Of a stretch of 64,000 bases of DNA, positions 39,501 to 49,200 are shown one piece after another; the stretch's first letter is position 1, and each line of letters starts with the position of its first letter. Location: positions 262,447-326,446 of the forward strand of contig JAQGDQ010000013.1 in NCBI GenBank assembly GCA_030141605.1, given 5' to 3'. The translations under genes were made by a program, and so were the position numbers. A model generated the notes under the pieces. The model made no database searches. It was not told the DNA's origin and saw only the letters and a program-made list of their open reading frames with translations. Origin of the DNA: Tubiluchus corallicola (lineage: Eukaryota; Priapulida; Priapulimorpha; Priapulimorphida; Tubiluchidae).

Positions 39501-39608
39501 AAGCATTTTATTTCAATTAAATGTCTTTTACGGGCACTGCGAGTTTTCAAAAATATGATCAAAAATTAACGAAAAAAAACATAACAAACCTTGCTGACTG
39601 TCCTCCAT
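12587..39608 (-). CDS. MARCHF6: E3 ubiquitin-protein ligase MARCHF6 (TEB4/Doa10), 22 coding exons, 881 aa
   Basis: Exons in transcript order: 39590-39608, 37433-37529, 36995-37068, 36283-36499, 35960-36110, 35270-35402, 34448-34542, 34003-34054, 33745-33803, 32040-32149, 29743-29857, 28451-28654, 27882-28033, 26809-26992, 26000-26155, 25745-25814, 24697-24878, 18486-18620, 18025-18114, 17374-17506, 13910-14045, 12587-12668. All phases join, giving 882 codons including TAG (human about 910 aa). It is an ER-membrane, multi-pass E3 ligase of ER-associated degradation. The RING-CH domain at residues 7-59 has all C4HC3 ligands: C9, C12, C26, C28, H36, C39, C52, C55. Long conserved blocks include [16 protein letters not shown] and [18 protein letters not shown]. 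The usual acidic linker is replaced by an Ala/Asn/Gln-rich exon 6. Introns are large, and intron 17 carries a nested receptor gene. Confidence 0.95.
15800..17080 (+). pseudogene. Degenerate LINE (non-LTR retrotransposon) reverse transcriptase fragment
   Basis: Three frames together carry LINE reverse-transcriptase signatures: [11 protein letters not shown] and NYRPIALSS (about 15865-15945), [15 protein letters not shown] (about 16008-16055), [15 protein letters not shown] (about 16099-16145) and the catalytic FADD box (about 16228-16240). Continuing in other frames to about 16860 are pieces resembling the post-RT region ([20 protein letters not shown]). The part with the first catalytic aspartate, between the third and fourth blocks, is missing, and there are frameshifts, so it is inactive. 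A 74-bp internal tandem duplication adds another shift. The 3' end appears to finish in short AATC-type repeats near 17060-17075. It lies in MARCHF6 intron 20, antisense. The CR1/jockey-like clade is a guess. Confidence 0.75.
16390..16537. repeat. 74-bp tandem duplication inside the dead LINE
   Basis: Two adjacent copies, 16390-16463 and 16464-16537, both start ATAATTCGTCCACGCAAAAC and differ at only a few positions. The unit length is not a multiple of three, so it breaks the reading frame. Confidence 0.9.
19777..22479 (+). CDS. Ir25a: Ionotropic receptor 25a-like co-receptor (IR25a), intronless, 900 aa
   Basis: A single uninterrupted frame encodes a full ionotropic-glutamate-receptor fold. 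A signal peptide (about 1-21) is followed by an amino-terminal domain to about 430, then ligand-binding half S1, TM1 (about 556-575), and a pore region with [11 protein letters not shown] (610-620). TM3 (about 632-653) carries the gating motif [10 protein letters not shown] (642-651), followed by S2 and TM4 (about 849-868). The pore sequence and [10 protein letters not shown] after TM3 are Ir25a signatures, distinct from AMPA, kainate and NMDA subunits. In the ligand pocket R516 and D764 are kept, and S682 stands where glutamate receptors have threonine. In arthropods IR25a is a broadly expressed chemosensory co-receptor. The gene sits in MARCHF6 intron 17 on the opposite strand. A good 3' splice site ends at 19630, so a 5'-UTR intron is possible. 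AATAAA follows at 23027. Confidence 0.9.
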   Translation: MGIKAMLAILMLISSRHQVTAIRIILSNRNSSPFTDPLLKTLSSFLTNEIGEIVNITTTNLEAELQNGLCNERSASPSAVVDISRNSDLYKMASSTAKEFEVPFVSYQPEEECSEEAEIAENLEVISSLPGEPVEVKMQSPPDTSINAIMDIIDNEGLDNAAMFFDSEIVSTDAVYNELVAQLQIPYIFQEIVDSHSITKEQFVMVKESAIENIFVVSRIKEANRLIHTGQEFRMLLSNGFRWYVITFGEGTLTPSVDLDYNYNTTVVHIKPIKAQQMLHMRMAKELEAQRILVTDDPQYIWYTDLLTHTTRVVRQLNRENKLAQNRSNECKTKHSTSAEFGKLQTSDLVRAFEDVNSRDLAYGLFQCLPNATCSQDTPFELYRVSLKFGKQKSRYKSLGIWSVSAGLRKTSNNSLLTITGKRFYKITTDIDAKPFMMLKPNVNVNSTGNDAYIGFCKDMIDLMAAEMNFNYYLYVPDDGEVGRQYDNGTWTGMVQELIVQNADMAVSPFSVVAEREAVIDYTAPFFEQVGILISMKAPYYDNSLLKFANVLEGKVWICIVVALFGTSIILCVFDTYSPYSYQNNKEKYVNDNEKRIFTLKESMWFCMTSLTPQGGGEVPKNLSGKFVAGTWWIFGFVILASYTANLAAFLTVQRFDASVKSLDDLVKQHDVSYSALQGSSSKLYFERMKDIEYKFYEIWKDMSLNISADPAQKAKFAVWEYPLSEKYTRIWNNMVKTGFQNTDEEGFAQVRASEQGKFAYMEDATIVNYMAETNCDLIAVGEQFSKKPYAIGVSKGSPLKEELSNAILKLQSERKLEELKRKWWKEKSTYCPSKDNQNNGVTFWSIRGVFLIVPIGIVLSLIALSFEHCRERPKLKTTAIQPISIKVKEPSQDVKIIRY
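23027..23032 (+). terminator. Candidate poly(A) signal of the Ir25a-like gene
   Basis: This is the first canonical AATAAA on + that I noticed after the Ir25a stop, about 550 bases downstream. It is inferred from position only. Confidence 0.4.
25555..25578. repeat. (GA)n microsatellite
   Basis: A pure GA dinucleotide run inside a longer purine-rich stretch (about 25515-25605) in MARCHF6 intron 16. Confidence 0.85.
30250..30462. mobile_element. Short pogo/Tigger-like MITE
   Basis: The left end CAGTAAGTTTTCGCTTAATG matches the ends of the larger element at 38376-39108. The next bases, GACGTTAATGCATTCCAGCA, mirror the inner side of that element's right end. The right end here is decayed (CATTAAACATATCCACTTAC then TATA). 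No transposase is present. It lies in MARCHF6 intron 10. Confidence 0.6.
30523..30644. repeat. 61-bp tandem duplication
   Basis: Two copies, 30523-30583 and 30584-30644, both start TTCAAATTTTAGA and contain CTAGTTTCTAGACAAA and ATGGGTATAGATTTT. They differ at a handful of sites. They lie in MARCHF6 intron 10. Confidence 0.9.
31374..31590. repeat. Unclassified dispersed repeat, copy A
   Basis: Colinear with 62139-62350 in the same orientation. Shared blocks in order: TTCTGGGAAGT, AAAAGTGTG, ATGATCATTTCA, GAATG-CCAT-TTCCACCA, TCTGCTGAAGAAAA and ACTGTCAATTT. No coding potential and no tRNA-like head are seen. It sits in MARCHF6 intron 10. Confidence 0.75.
32386..32470. mobile_element. Solo end of a pogo/Tigger-type DNA transposon
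   Basis: CAGTAAACCCTCATTATAAC followed by GGACTT and later CCGAAATAACAGAC resembles the terminal repeat of pogo/Tigger-type elements. I did not find the matching right end within about 1 kb, so only one end is called. It lies in MARCHF6 intron 9. Confidence 0.4.
32985..33040 (+). repeat. tRNA-derived SINE head
   Basis: A-box-like TAGCTGCAGTG (32987-32997) and B-box-like GGTTCAAATGCC (33022-33033) occur at tRNA spacing. The flanks cannot form an acceptor stem. It lies in MARCHF6 intron 9. Confidence 0.4.
36554..36655. repeat. 51-bp tandem duplication
   Basis: Copies at 36554-36604 and 36605-36655 both start GTCAAATT and contain TTGTATTATGCAAAGTA and TACTAAACTTGT, with few differences. They lie in MARCHF6 intron 3, just upstream of exon 4. 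Confidence 0.9.
37303..37348. repeat. (CGT)n/(CAT)n trinucleotide repeat
   Basis: CGTCGTCGTCGTCGTC runs into CATCATCATGATCATGATCA-type sequence in MARCHF6 intron 2. It is a simple repeat with no evident function. Confidence 0.85.
38376..39108. mobile_element. Pogo/Tigger-like non-autonomous DNA transposon, 733 bp
   Basis: The left end CAGCAAGTCTCTAGCTTAAC and the reverse complement of the right end (CAGTAAGTCCTCGCTTAACG) are nearly the same. TA lies directly outside both ends (38374-38375 and 39109-39110), the target duplication of the Tc1/mariner/pogo group. The interior has repeated CATTTTAACAA/CATTTTATCGA blocks and no transposase frame. It sits in MARCHF6 intron 1 close to exon 1. Confidence 0.8.
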
Positions 39609-40627
39609 GATTGAACTACCCTTTAATTTACGAGTGTCTGTGTGAAAAATATAATATTGTTTCATATCACATTTTTAAAATTTATAATAGCTACATTCGC
39701 ATCTACACAGCTTGCACTGGCACTTTCCATAATCTAAATTGGTAACAGTATGTTTTCGTTCCTTGTTTTTATGTTTTGCTTTTTAATGCCTAACCTTTCG
39801 GTAGCGCCATCGCCATGTAGCAGCCGATTTCACAACACAGAAACGTGGGTTAAGGGTGACAAAATTAATGTGGAAGTAATTAATAAGTAGGATAAAAAAT
39901 GCACAAACTAGCTAACTAACTAAATCATAGGTAGTTAGTAAGTTAGTCAGTATATGGTCAGGTGGTCAGTCAGTCAAATAGTTAACCACGCAAAGTAGTA
40001 ATTATAGTTAATTAGATGAGTCTGTGCATAAAATTTTTTCTTCCGCATATATACAAAAAGATTTTATCAAGAAATGTATGCAGACCAAGTTGAAATTTCG
40101 TCTGTGTGTGGCAGTTTCGAGTTCATATTCAATATCTGTATTCGGTATTGGAAAATATTTAATTATGATGCGTTTGCAATTAAAAACAAACAACGTGACT
40201 GATTATATATACGCCTTATAGTAACACTAGTATATAAAACCAAATTCATTTTGTTATTTTCAGCACAATATTAAAATATAATTCTATTTCATGAATTAAG
40301 TTGAGATAATATGTGTGCTTACGATATTTAGTACTATTCCAAGCAAGTTGCAGATGTTCCCATCTCTTCCGAAAAAAATGGAACGTAAATGGCAGTTTTT
40401 TAATAAGATTTCACTATTCTAAAATCAAAATAATGTTCTGGCGTTTGAATAGATACATTATTACATGATAACAATCACTATTGTTTCCCCAACTGTATAG
40501 AAAAAAAGAGTATGTGCCTCTTATCAACAACATATTTAGTATCATCGTTTCTACATCGTAGTTATGATTCTCTAACTGAAGGTTTAGAGGTAACAATGTG
40601 GGTAAAATAACATCTGCCGATATACCA

Positions 40628-41125
40628 TCAATCTGACATAAATATTGAAACTTTCATTGCACTTGATCTATTTTTTACAATTTTTTCTATGTCTAATTTG
40701 TTATAAGTAAAATATTCACAAGACATGTCACTTAACACCGCCTTCCTCGAATTACTTTTCTTAATAAACTTTAGAGAAGATTTTGTAGTAGCTAAGTGTG
40801 ACTTCATAATATGCAGGTTATGGTAGTTTTGCCGAATTGCTTCACAAATACTTATTTTATTTTTAAGTTGGTCTGTCCCTGGTTGACTCATAGCTTTCAT
40901 CGTAAACTTGGTAACAATGTTATCAAAGACTGTATGAAATGGCGAGAACCCACAAATACATTCCATATCCATTTTACATAGATTACACATACACTCTGCG
41001 ACAGATCTTGTGACGTCATACACAGGCCATCGAAATTCGAAATAAATCATCCAGCAAATTGATCCATAAAACATGCTTGGTATTACCACAATCTCATATA
41101 ACCTCAGTGTCGTAGCCATTTTCAT
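40628..41125 (-). CDS. Unassigned open reading frame, 165 aa
   Basis: I do not recognise this protein. It is the longest frame in the gap. It has a hydrophobic start (IVVIPSMFYGSICWMIYF), a cysteine cluster CMCNLCKMDMECICG near residues 46-60, and a lysine/serine-rich tail. The piece LYEIVVIPSMFYGSICW loosely recalls the end of LINE reverse transcriptases (LY..V.P..-YGS..W), and the frame is open upstream, so a transposon remnant is possible. A GA microsatellite lies just upstream. It may equally be a chance frame. Confidence 0.2.
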   Translation of the reverse strand: MKMATTLRLYEIVVIPSMFYGSICWMIYFEFRWPVYDVTRSVAECMCNLCKMDMECICGFSPFHTVFDNIVTKFTMKAMSQPGTDQLKNKISICEAIRQNYHNLHIMKSHLATTKSSLKFIKKSNSRKAVLSDMSCEYFTYNKLDIEKIVKNRSSAMKVSIFMSD

Positions 41126-41180
41126 ACCCTTTTTTGTAAAAACAATTTTCTTTATTTTGTACCGTTTGCTCCTGAATACC

Positions 41181-41270
41181 AGAGAGAGAGAGATAGAGAA
41201 AGAGAGAGAGAGAGAGTGAGAGAGAGAGAGAGAGAGGGGGGAGGGAGGGAGAGAGAGAGAGAGGGAGGAG
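41181..41270. repeat. (GA)n microsatellite with G-rich interruption
   Basis: A long GA run interrupted by GGGGGGAGGGAGGGA. It produces a serine/leucine open frame on - that is not a gene. Confidence 0.9.
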
Positions 41271-43228
41271 ATATGGAAAAAGTGTAGACTGTGGTCATGT
41301 GAGCGCCTGTGATGAGAATTTCGTTCAGCTCACATAATAACGTAAAGTAAATGAGACCCATTTTCAAAACTCATTTTTCTCATTTGTATTGCACTATTAC
41401 TGCTATTTGCATGCCCATCAATTCAAAAATTGTTTTCGCATTTCAAACTTAGCAATCACAAAGCCCCTGAACAAATCTGTATTTATGTGTGCATTATACA
41501 TATGCTTTATACAGACACTTTTTACATAAACGGATTTGCATGTATGCACAAATATGTATGCTATGAGAAAATATAAAATTTTGAACCTATTATCATATAC
41601 CTATTGAGTCAGTGACTCACTTAGTCGCCCACTCGCTCTGTAACCACATTAATAATTAACCTAGAATGAGAAGAGTTGGCGAGCTTGGCAGTTTGGCAGG
41701 ATGGGATGTTATTCAGTGGAGTGTACAAGGATAGTGGAGATGGAGGGGGCAGTTTCAATATGTGTCATTAGGAGGAGAATATCATCAGTGGTTTATGGCG
41801 GTCTATAGAGAGAATTCCAAAATTTTGTGCGGCTCTGCTTGGCAAATCTCCCACTGAGTAAATTTAGTCATAAGATTTAGTGTGCCTTAAAAAGATTTAT
41901 AATAACTTTAACTAATTTATTGTTTAAGAATAATTAAACTGATATTGATGAAGTAGGCCCTGCCAAGTGAGTATGCTGGAATCTTCTAGCTTCTTGCTTA
42001 GTTTTCAGGTGTGTAACTGTGTAAAAAGTGAAAAATTGTAGAGCCATAACAAAATTGCTTCAATCCAGCAGTGGTTTAGGGAGGGTTGCCAGTGTGCGAG
42101 GTTTAGGAAACTCAAAGTTCGTACTTTAGCATTTCATTCCACTACTACTAGATACTTGTACATTGCAGTATTAAGATTAACTCCCAGCATTTGTACTGCA
42201 TTTTAGTAAATTACAGATGTAACTCAGTTTTGTTTGGCTTTTTCATGTTTTACCCAATGGGCACATGGTATTTGTTATAGAAGTCACGCAGACATTATAT
42301 TTAAGTCAGAATATGGCGCCTTCTGATAGATCAGAATACCGTCTGAACACAACTGTGAAATATTTGAAAGATCTTCTTGCTAATTTCAATGCAGTTTGTT
42401 AATGATATTTTCTCTGTCTAAAAAATTAAGCAGGTTAGACAATAATAAGTAGCCTTTCTAAAAGCACAGTGTTTAGTATTGATGAAGGAGACGATTTCTG
42501 AAAACAATATTCAGAATTTGGGCAGCTTGTTAGATATCGAAACTGACATACATTGAAAATCTAATCTCATACGGGTTTTAAAAACAGCTCTTGAAGCTAA
42601 ACCTTGAATCTTATCTAGTTTAGGATAGAACCAGTAACTTTGTGTTATGCAGATTTATGCACTATGAAAATAAAACAAAAGGAAATACATGTCATAATGT
42701 AGGTGTGTGCCAAAGATGACTCTGTACGAAGTGTTATTAAACTATCAAATGACTCCAAAAAATGTTTTGTGCCTTTTAATGACAAACAAAAAGGCTGCAT
42801 TGACTTGATCATGTGTTAAGACTGCATGGCATGGGTACTCTTTGCTTTCTGTAGTTTAACTTAAAGCTCTTAGACTTAAACCCACAGAAAAGAGACAAGA
42901 CTTAGAGGGATTGAACTACTAACATGTATTATAGATTTATTAAAATATATTAAACTTCTGCAGTTCTAGGGTTTAGTTTAGTTAGCTTCGTTAGGCAGAA
43001 TGTTTAGTGTTTTAGGATGATCTCACACAGTAAGGACAGTGATGGGGAACTTGTAAACTCTCAGGTAGTCTTTTAAATTTATGCTATAATAATTGCTGTC
43101 GGTAGATCCATTGGAGTCTCTTTGCACTATGAGTTTAAAAGCTTTGAATTTTTGTAGTGAATAATTACAGTGATATTTGTGTGTATCTAAATAATGTACC
43201 ATTTCAGGTTTTGATTTTCTTTCAAAAG

Positions 43229-46200
43229 ATGGAGTTGTCACATGAATCCCTGGCAGTCAGTTTTAAAAATTTGAGAGTTCACAGACTTGCAGTGAACTCT
43301 GCTCAGTTTTGCTCTCATGACAAGTATGTGCTTAGTGCTTCTACGGATAAGTCATTGATGCTGTCAAAAGTCAATGAAATGCGTCCAATTCACAAGTACA
43401 ATGGACACGAGGGATCAGTCACTTGTTGCCGTGCAAGCAAGGATGCAAAGAAGTATAATGTTATAATGTAGTCTGTGGGTGCATCTAAGAAGCTTTTCAG
43501 AAGTTTCCAGTTGTTACGCCCCTTTTATTTATCCATATTTATGCTACATCTTTTACATTTTTAAGTATCAGTCTTGGCAGTTTTGAGCCAGATTATTTCA
43601 ACTTCAAAAAATGAGTTAGCTGTATGTGTCACATTTTGCAAAAATGAAGTAATTTTTTTGGACAAACTTTTTTTATCTTGGCATGTTAACTAATGAGTTC
43701 TCTAACCTTAGTATATTAACTCTTTCAATCTTTAATGTTATTCTGTGTTTTTCTAAAAAGTGATGACACAAAGTGAGTCAAAGTTTGTAAAGCTATTGTA
43801 ATTGGCTTATAGCCATTTATTAAGTTGATTGTTTAATTTTTACTTGTGTCAAAATAGCCTAATTTTGTTGAATTTTATTGTGTAGAATGATGTAGTCAAG
43901 AAGTTTGAAGTGACATTCTTCTACATCTTTAGAAGACATTTTTTGATTGTTTTTTTAGTTGTTGCACTGGTTTGTTGTTGTACTTTGGCCTTATTATAAC
44001 TTTTTGCAATCAAATTTCATCATTGCCATAACTCTAAATCATTTTTGGTGGCGAGAGGACTTTTTACCAGTGTTGAATGTTGTGGCTTTTAAGAACTTAT
44101 AATTGGAAGTAATTGCTATTTTGCTATTAAACCATGGAAAATATGATTCCTTATTTTATAAAAGTGTGAAAAGTAACCCAGTATACTCAGGGGAAGTTTC
44201 ATGTTTTTTTATAATTGTGTGCATGCGTGTGCAACTGTATGTCTAAGAATAATTATAATTAAATATTTATGCTGTAAATGAGTTTGACACTGTGGAAACT
44301 AATTTTACATGTTTATAGGTTTGTTTCCGGATCACGGGACAAATCTATTTGCATGTGGGATACAGAAACCGGAGAAATACTTGTAAGTGGGCTGTTCATT
44401 TGATTTGCCTTTAGTTTAATATAATAATTATGGTTTAGGCCGACTTAGGTTTTTAAAATTTGTTAAAAGAAAGCAGCTAGCACAGTAATGCTGGCATGAT
44501 AGCATTCACGGGTTACAAAATTGTACTTTCTATGAGTCACCACTGGCTATAAACATATAATTATTATTTTTTCATTATTAATTTATCAGACTTGTTGAGA
44601 AGAAGCAAGATAGTGTGGAAAATATTCTTAAATTGCATGTTTAGTTAAAACTTAAATTTAGTTGTAACTGATATAGTAAAAATGAACATTTATTATATTT
44701 TGTACCAATATTCTCACTGTGGCATAGCCACTCAAGAGTCAAAACGTAGCCTGATTATCTTAAAAGTTTTTATTTAACAGTGGCGCAGTTGTCATAAAAC
44801 CCTTGTGACGTGTTGTGATTTTCACTCTGAGGATGGAATCGTTGTGTCTGGATCAGATCAAGATCACAGCCTTTGCATCTGGGATGCAACTGTTGGAACT
44901 TTAATTAAAAACATCGAAGGTAATACATAGCTGCTATTTTCAGTTATAATGCAATAAACTTTTGAACATGATAGTGTTCAATAAATCTGACTATTAAAAG
45001 TTTTTTTCTGATCTGCTTATACAGTAACAATAATAGTTATTACTAACTGCACATGTCTACTGTTAACTAAATGTGTACCAGTACTCATAATTTTTATTTA
45101 AATGGGTATAATTAGGCACATACAGTACAAAAACAAGTTGAAGAATATTTTATTAAATGTGTAGTTTTAGGCGGACCTGCACAGCACACACTAACACTTT
45201 TGCAAGCCGAAAGAGTTAATTGAGTGCTATTAGTCTTTACACAGATCTGTATGCGAACACTATAACAAGCTATAATTGAGATATTGCATATTAAATGTGT
45301 ACTGTTAGTTTTTACACAGATAGATCTTCATACACGTAATAACAAGTTGTAATACAGATTATTTATTAAGTGTGTACTGTTAGTCTTCACACAGATCTAC
45401 ATACTTGCACAATAACAAACTATAATTAAAAGTAATTAAATATGTTCTCTTGCTCTTTACATGGATCTACACATTCAGTAAGCCCTAATTAAAAGTCCTT
45501 ATTAACTGTGCTGCAAACTGCTGTAATAGAGAGTAGTGGAGTTTTTACTGTTTATTAAATGTGTACTGTTAGTTTTTGCGCAGATCTTCACACTAATTCT
45601 ATAACAAGCTGTAAGATTGCTCCTGGCAAGAAACGGATTTGTACAACTTCGATGGACGGAACTGCTAAGTTTTGGGATTTAGTGTCTAATCAGAATACAA
45701 TCTCTCTTAGGTAACAACATGGTTTTTTTGCAGGACTGTCTGATATTGTAAATTTCAGTCAATTCACAGATGGTACAGCATTAATTTATCATTTTGTTTC
45801 AATTGCATTTTCCTGGGCCACTTATGCTAGCAGAAAAGGTTTAGTTATGAGTGAAAAGAAATAGTTAACAACTCTTGTTTTGTTTTTTCAAGTCTAGAAT
45901 AAATAAATCCAAATGTTTACTTTAAGTATTAGTGAGTTTGTCAAGCTGCTTCCATTTATTGCAATAACTACCTTATTGACAGAGTTAAAATATAGTATTA
46001 TAAGATCACTTTGCACTGTGCCTTATTGCCTTCCTCAGCTCTATCCTTTACAAATTTTCTTACTGGATGGAGTCGAATTGGTTTATTTAAATGGTTGTAT
46101 TTCCCTTTTTCTCTTAATTCAATTCTATACTGTTTTACTACTATTTGTTTAACATTATTTATTTTAGTTATGGTCAGTTTTTTGTTATGTGTTTGGCAAT

Positions 46201-49200
46201 TTGGCACAATAAACTAGCTAACTTTTGTTACTAGTCAGGCCTTTCCAGAAGCTGCTTACTAAAATGCTTTTATATGCTGAGGGACACTTTCAAAAATTTC
46301 AGTTCCATGGACCATGTATGTTTTTATTATACCCTGATATGAAAAGGTCATTTTACAGCCTTGAATACTGAATACCACATGAATAAAAACCAAACATTAA
46401 AAATAATTTCGTAGAGTGACTAGGACGTCATGCATAGGCTATCTATCTATCTGCTATCTATATAGGCTATCTATATATATCTTTTGCAAACTGCAAATGT
46501 TTTGCTCTTAATATGGGAAAGGAAAGTTGCATTATAATTGTAATGAAAACTTGCAGTGAGTCTATGTGTGGGGGCAATCATGTTTGCTGTCTTTCAGGTA
46601 TTATGTAGACAGGCTTACAGGCTGAGATAATAGCATTCCGACAAATATCAGATAGTGGGTACAACTTGGGGTTGGCACATAGATAAATTGAAACTAATAT
46701 ATGGCAGAACAAATTTCACTTTTTACTTAGAAATGACCTTGACCTGGTAGGAGTTTTGTCATGTTGTGACTTTCATCCAGAAGAAAAATGGTTGTCCACA
46801 GCTTCATGGGATCAAACTGTTGCACTCTGGGATGTAGATGGAGGTGGCTACAGGTGACGTATTTATGAGTGGTTGCAAAAGCAACCCGAATATTCTGAAT
46901 TAAAAGCTAGTGAGCCATTATCTACTTACTCAGTAGCATTTCGTAGCCAATTTTAAGATTTGTGTTTTAGGATGGCTTGTGTGGTTGGTATTCTTTATAC
47001 CTTTTTTAATTTGAAGATATGTTATAAGAATAACATTAGTTTTGAACCAAGAAAATTTACGATTGTATCTGTCATTTTTCATAAATTGCATACTAATGAT
47101 AACATAATTAAGTATTCTGATAAAGCTGAGAATCAATAAAATTTCGAGATAGTAAATTGAAATTTGTTTTAATTGTGATTTATTACTAATGTGGTTAGTT
47201 TTTCTTTTATTTATGACAGCTGGCAGGCGGTTTTAGCGAAGGGAAAGTTTTTTAAGTTTTTAGTTTTGAGTTCCTGTTTAAGACTCAGTGTATTCCAAAA
47301 ACCGTTTTCAACACCAATTTGCTGGTGTATGTAGTTTAAGTCTGAAGTTCATCTTAGTATCTTTCTTAAACAGTATTAGTCTTCTATTTTGTATACTTTT
47401 CAGAAATGAGGGTCCAGTAATTTTAAATGCTGGGCATGAAGGTATTGTCAGCACCTGTGCATTTAGCAATGATGGTAAGTTTAGTACCATAGCAAAATAA
47501 TTTAAAAAAATTAAATGAACATCAATGTATAATTTTACAGGTCATCCACACAGCTACTCAGAACACTGTCAGTGTTGAGAATAACATTCAAATTTCACTG
47601 TCAATGTGAATGAGTTTGATGATATCAAGTTGGTTTTCATTTTTGTCAGTGTCAATTGTCATTTTCGGGCAGTACAGCCTGTAATAATGTGAGCTGGCAA
47701 TTCAGAAGCCTTTTTTCAGCAGGTGCCATACACGAACTGTCACTAAAAACGAAGAATTAACAAACAGCATCTGTATTTTGTAAGTGCTTGCACCGATGTA
47801 GAAATATTTGTGTACGATTGTATGAAAATAACGTTAGTAGGTATTTTTATACAGTTGTACACTGTACAGGATATATATGGGTACTTGGTTCATACTCTGG
47901 CAGCTAACATGTAAAGTGAAGTCCAAGACAATCTACTCTTTCTGCATTAGGGGTGAAAATTTGTCCAGCAGGTTGTTGAATATCCGAATATAATTAAAAG
48001 TCGTTTGCATTTAGTCAACCAATTTTTATGCAATAGTTATTTTTCTTTAATTTTGTTTTCCTTGTGCAACACATTCTAAAACAAAACTTGTTTTCATACA
48101 AAACCGTTTTGATGTTTTTTGCAGAACTGAAGCAAACACCAACAAATAGTTTTGTACAAAGCAACCGTCCTTAACAAAACTGTCAAGACAACAATCATAT
48201 TAGGGTTTCATGTGAAAATTTTTTTTAGGAAATAAATTGGTATCAGGTAGCCGTGATCGCACTGTTACAATATGGGAACCGAGATTACAGGCTATTAGAC
48301 GCAATTTTAAGGTAACTGACATTAAACAGTGCACATTTTTATGTGTAATATACATTTCATGGTCTCATTTTTGGATTTATTTTCTAAATTCACGATTAAT
48401 CGAAGCCTACAATTTTTCGAATAGTTGAGTTGGTGGTACAATGATTTGGGATCAGGGCATTCAAGTTCTGAAATAAATTGAACAGCTCGTGGTTATCAGT
48501 CTGAGCTGCACCACCGATTTGCTTTTGTTCCCCAAAGGATGTATGAAGTGAATAGCTGAAAGCTCACTGCTTCACGTGTTTGTGCTTTGTGACTGTAGTT
48601 GAACCATGCTTTGGCTGGTCAGTGGGTTCAATTTTATATGATGGTCTCGTTTGCCATACTGATACCGGCTGTTTGCCTCCCTGAGTCCCCGAGGGAGGAT
48701 GTGCAGTCAAACCTCTTTATATTGCCTATTTTAGTACTACTAGTTAAAAAGTTGGCATTATAACGGGTTGCATTAATACATGCATGTCTAAGCAAATATA
48801 GGAATCTTGCTTTGGCCAAAAATTTGGGAATAAAACGAGGTTGGCATTATAAGGGGGGGGGGGGGTAGCATCATAATGAGGTTTGGCTATAAATCCTGAG
48901 GTTTGTATACAAATCTGAATGTGGCTAATATTTTTTTGCTGGTTCAGTGGGTCTTCTACTTATATTTTACTAGCTTAGATGATTATTCCAACTTGCTGTG
49001 TGCTGAAGTGTAAAAAATTAGTATCTGCAGTTGCGATTGTTATTTGTCTGTCAGCGTAACAATCTAAACTGCTGCATTTCCTACTGAAGCAATGTATTAT
49101 AACTATATAGTTTTTCTGAGAGTGAGAACATATTGTATGAATAACAATAACTAGGAATAACATAGTTAAATCAACTTTGTTTTTATAAGCATCTTTGTGT

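Larger units (their letters stand above)
12669..39589 (-). other. MARCHF6 introns (non-coding content)
   Basis: Intron 21 (12669-13909): nothing recognised. Intron 20 (14046-17373): dead LINE plus older repeat debris at 14230-15560. Intron 17 (18621-24696): nested Ir25a gene; AACA/AATA-rich simple sequence near 19205-19335. Intron 16 (24879-25744): GA microsatellite near 25555-25578. Intron 10 (29858-32039): pogo-like MITE, 61-bp duplication and a dispersed repeat copy. Intron 9 (32150-33744): transposon end and SINE head. Intron 3 (36500-36994): 51-bp duplication. Intron 2 (37069-37432): trinucleotide repeat. Intron 1 (37530-39589): 733-bp pogo-like element. Introns 11-15 (26156-29742, minus exons) show no coding signal I trust. 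Confidence 0.5.
39609..43228. other. Intergenic region between divergent MARCHF6 and WDR88
   Basis: This should contain both promoters. Visible content: tetranucleotide-like AACT/AGTT sequence around 39905-39985, one unassigned minus-strand open frame (40628-41125), and a GA microsatellite (41181-41270). I see no further exon with family resemblance, and no clear TATA or initiator element. Confidence 0.5.

Noticed and set aside
41152-41367. Ser/Leu-rich minus-strand frame
   Set aside because: It translates the GA microsatellite.
45205-45500. CRISPR-like array in WDR88 intron 3
   Set aside because: The repeats are degenerate, head-to-tail without unique spacers, in an animal intron, and include exon sequence.
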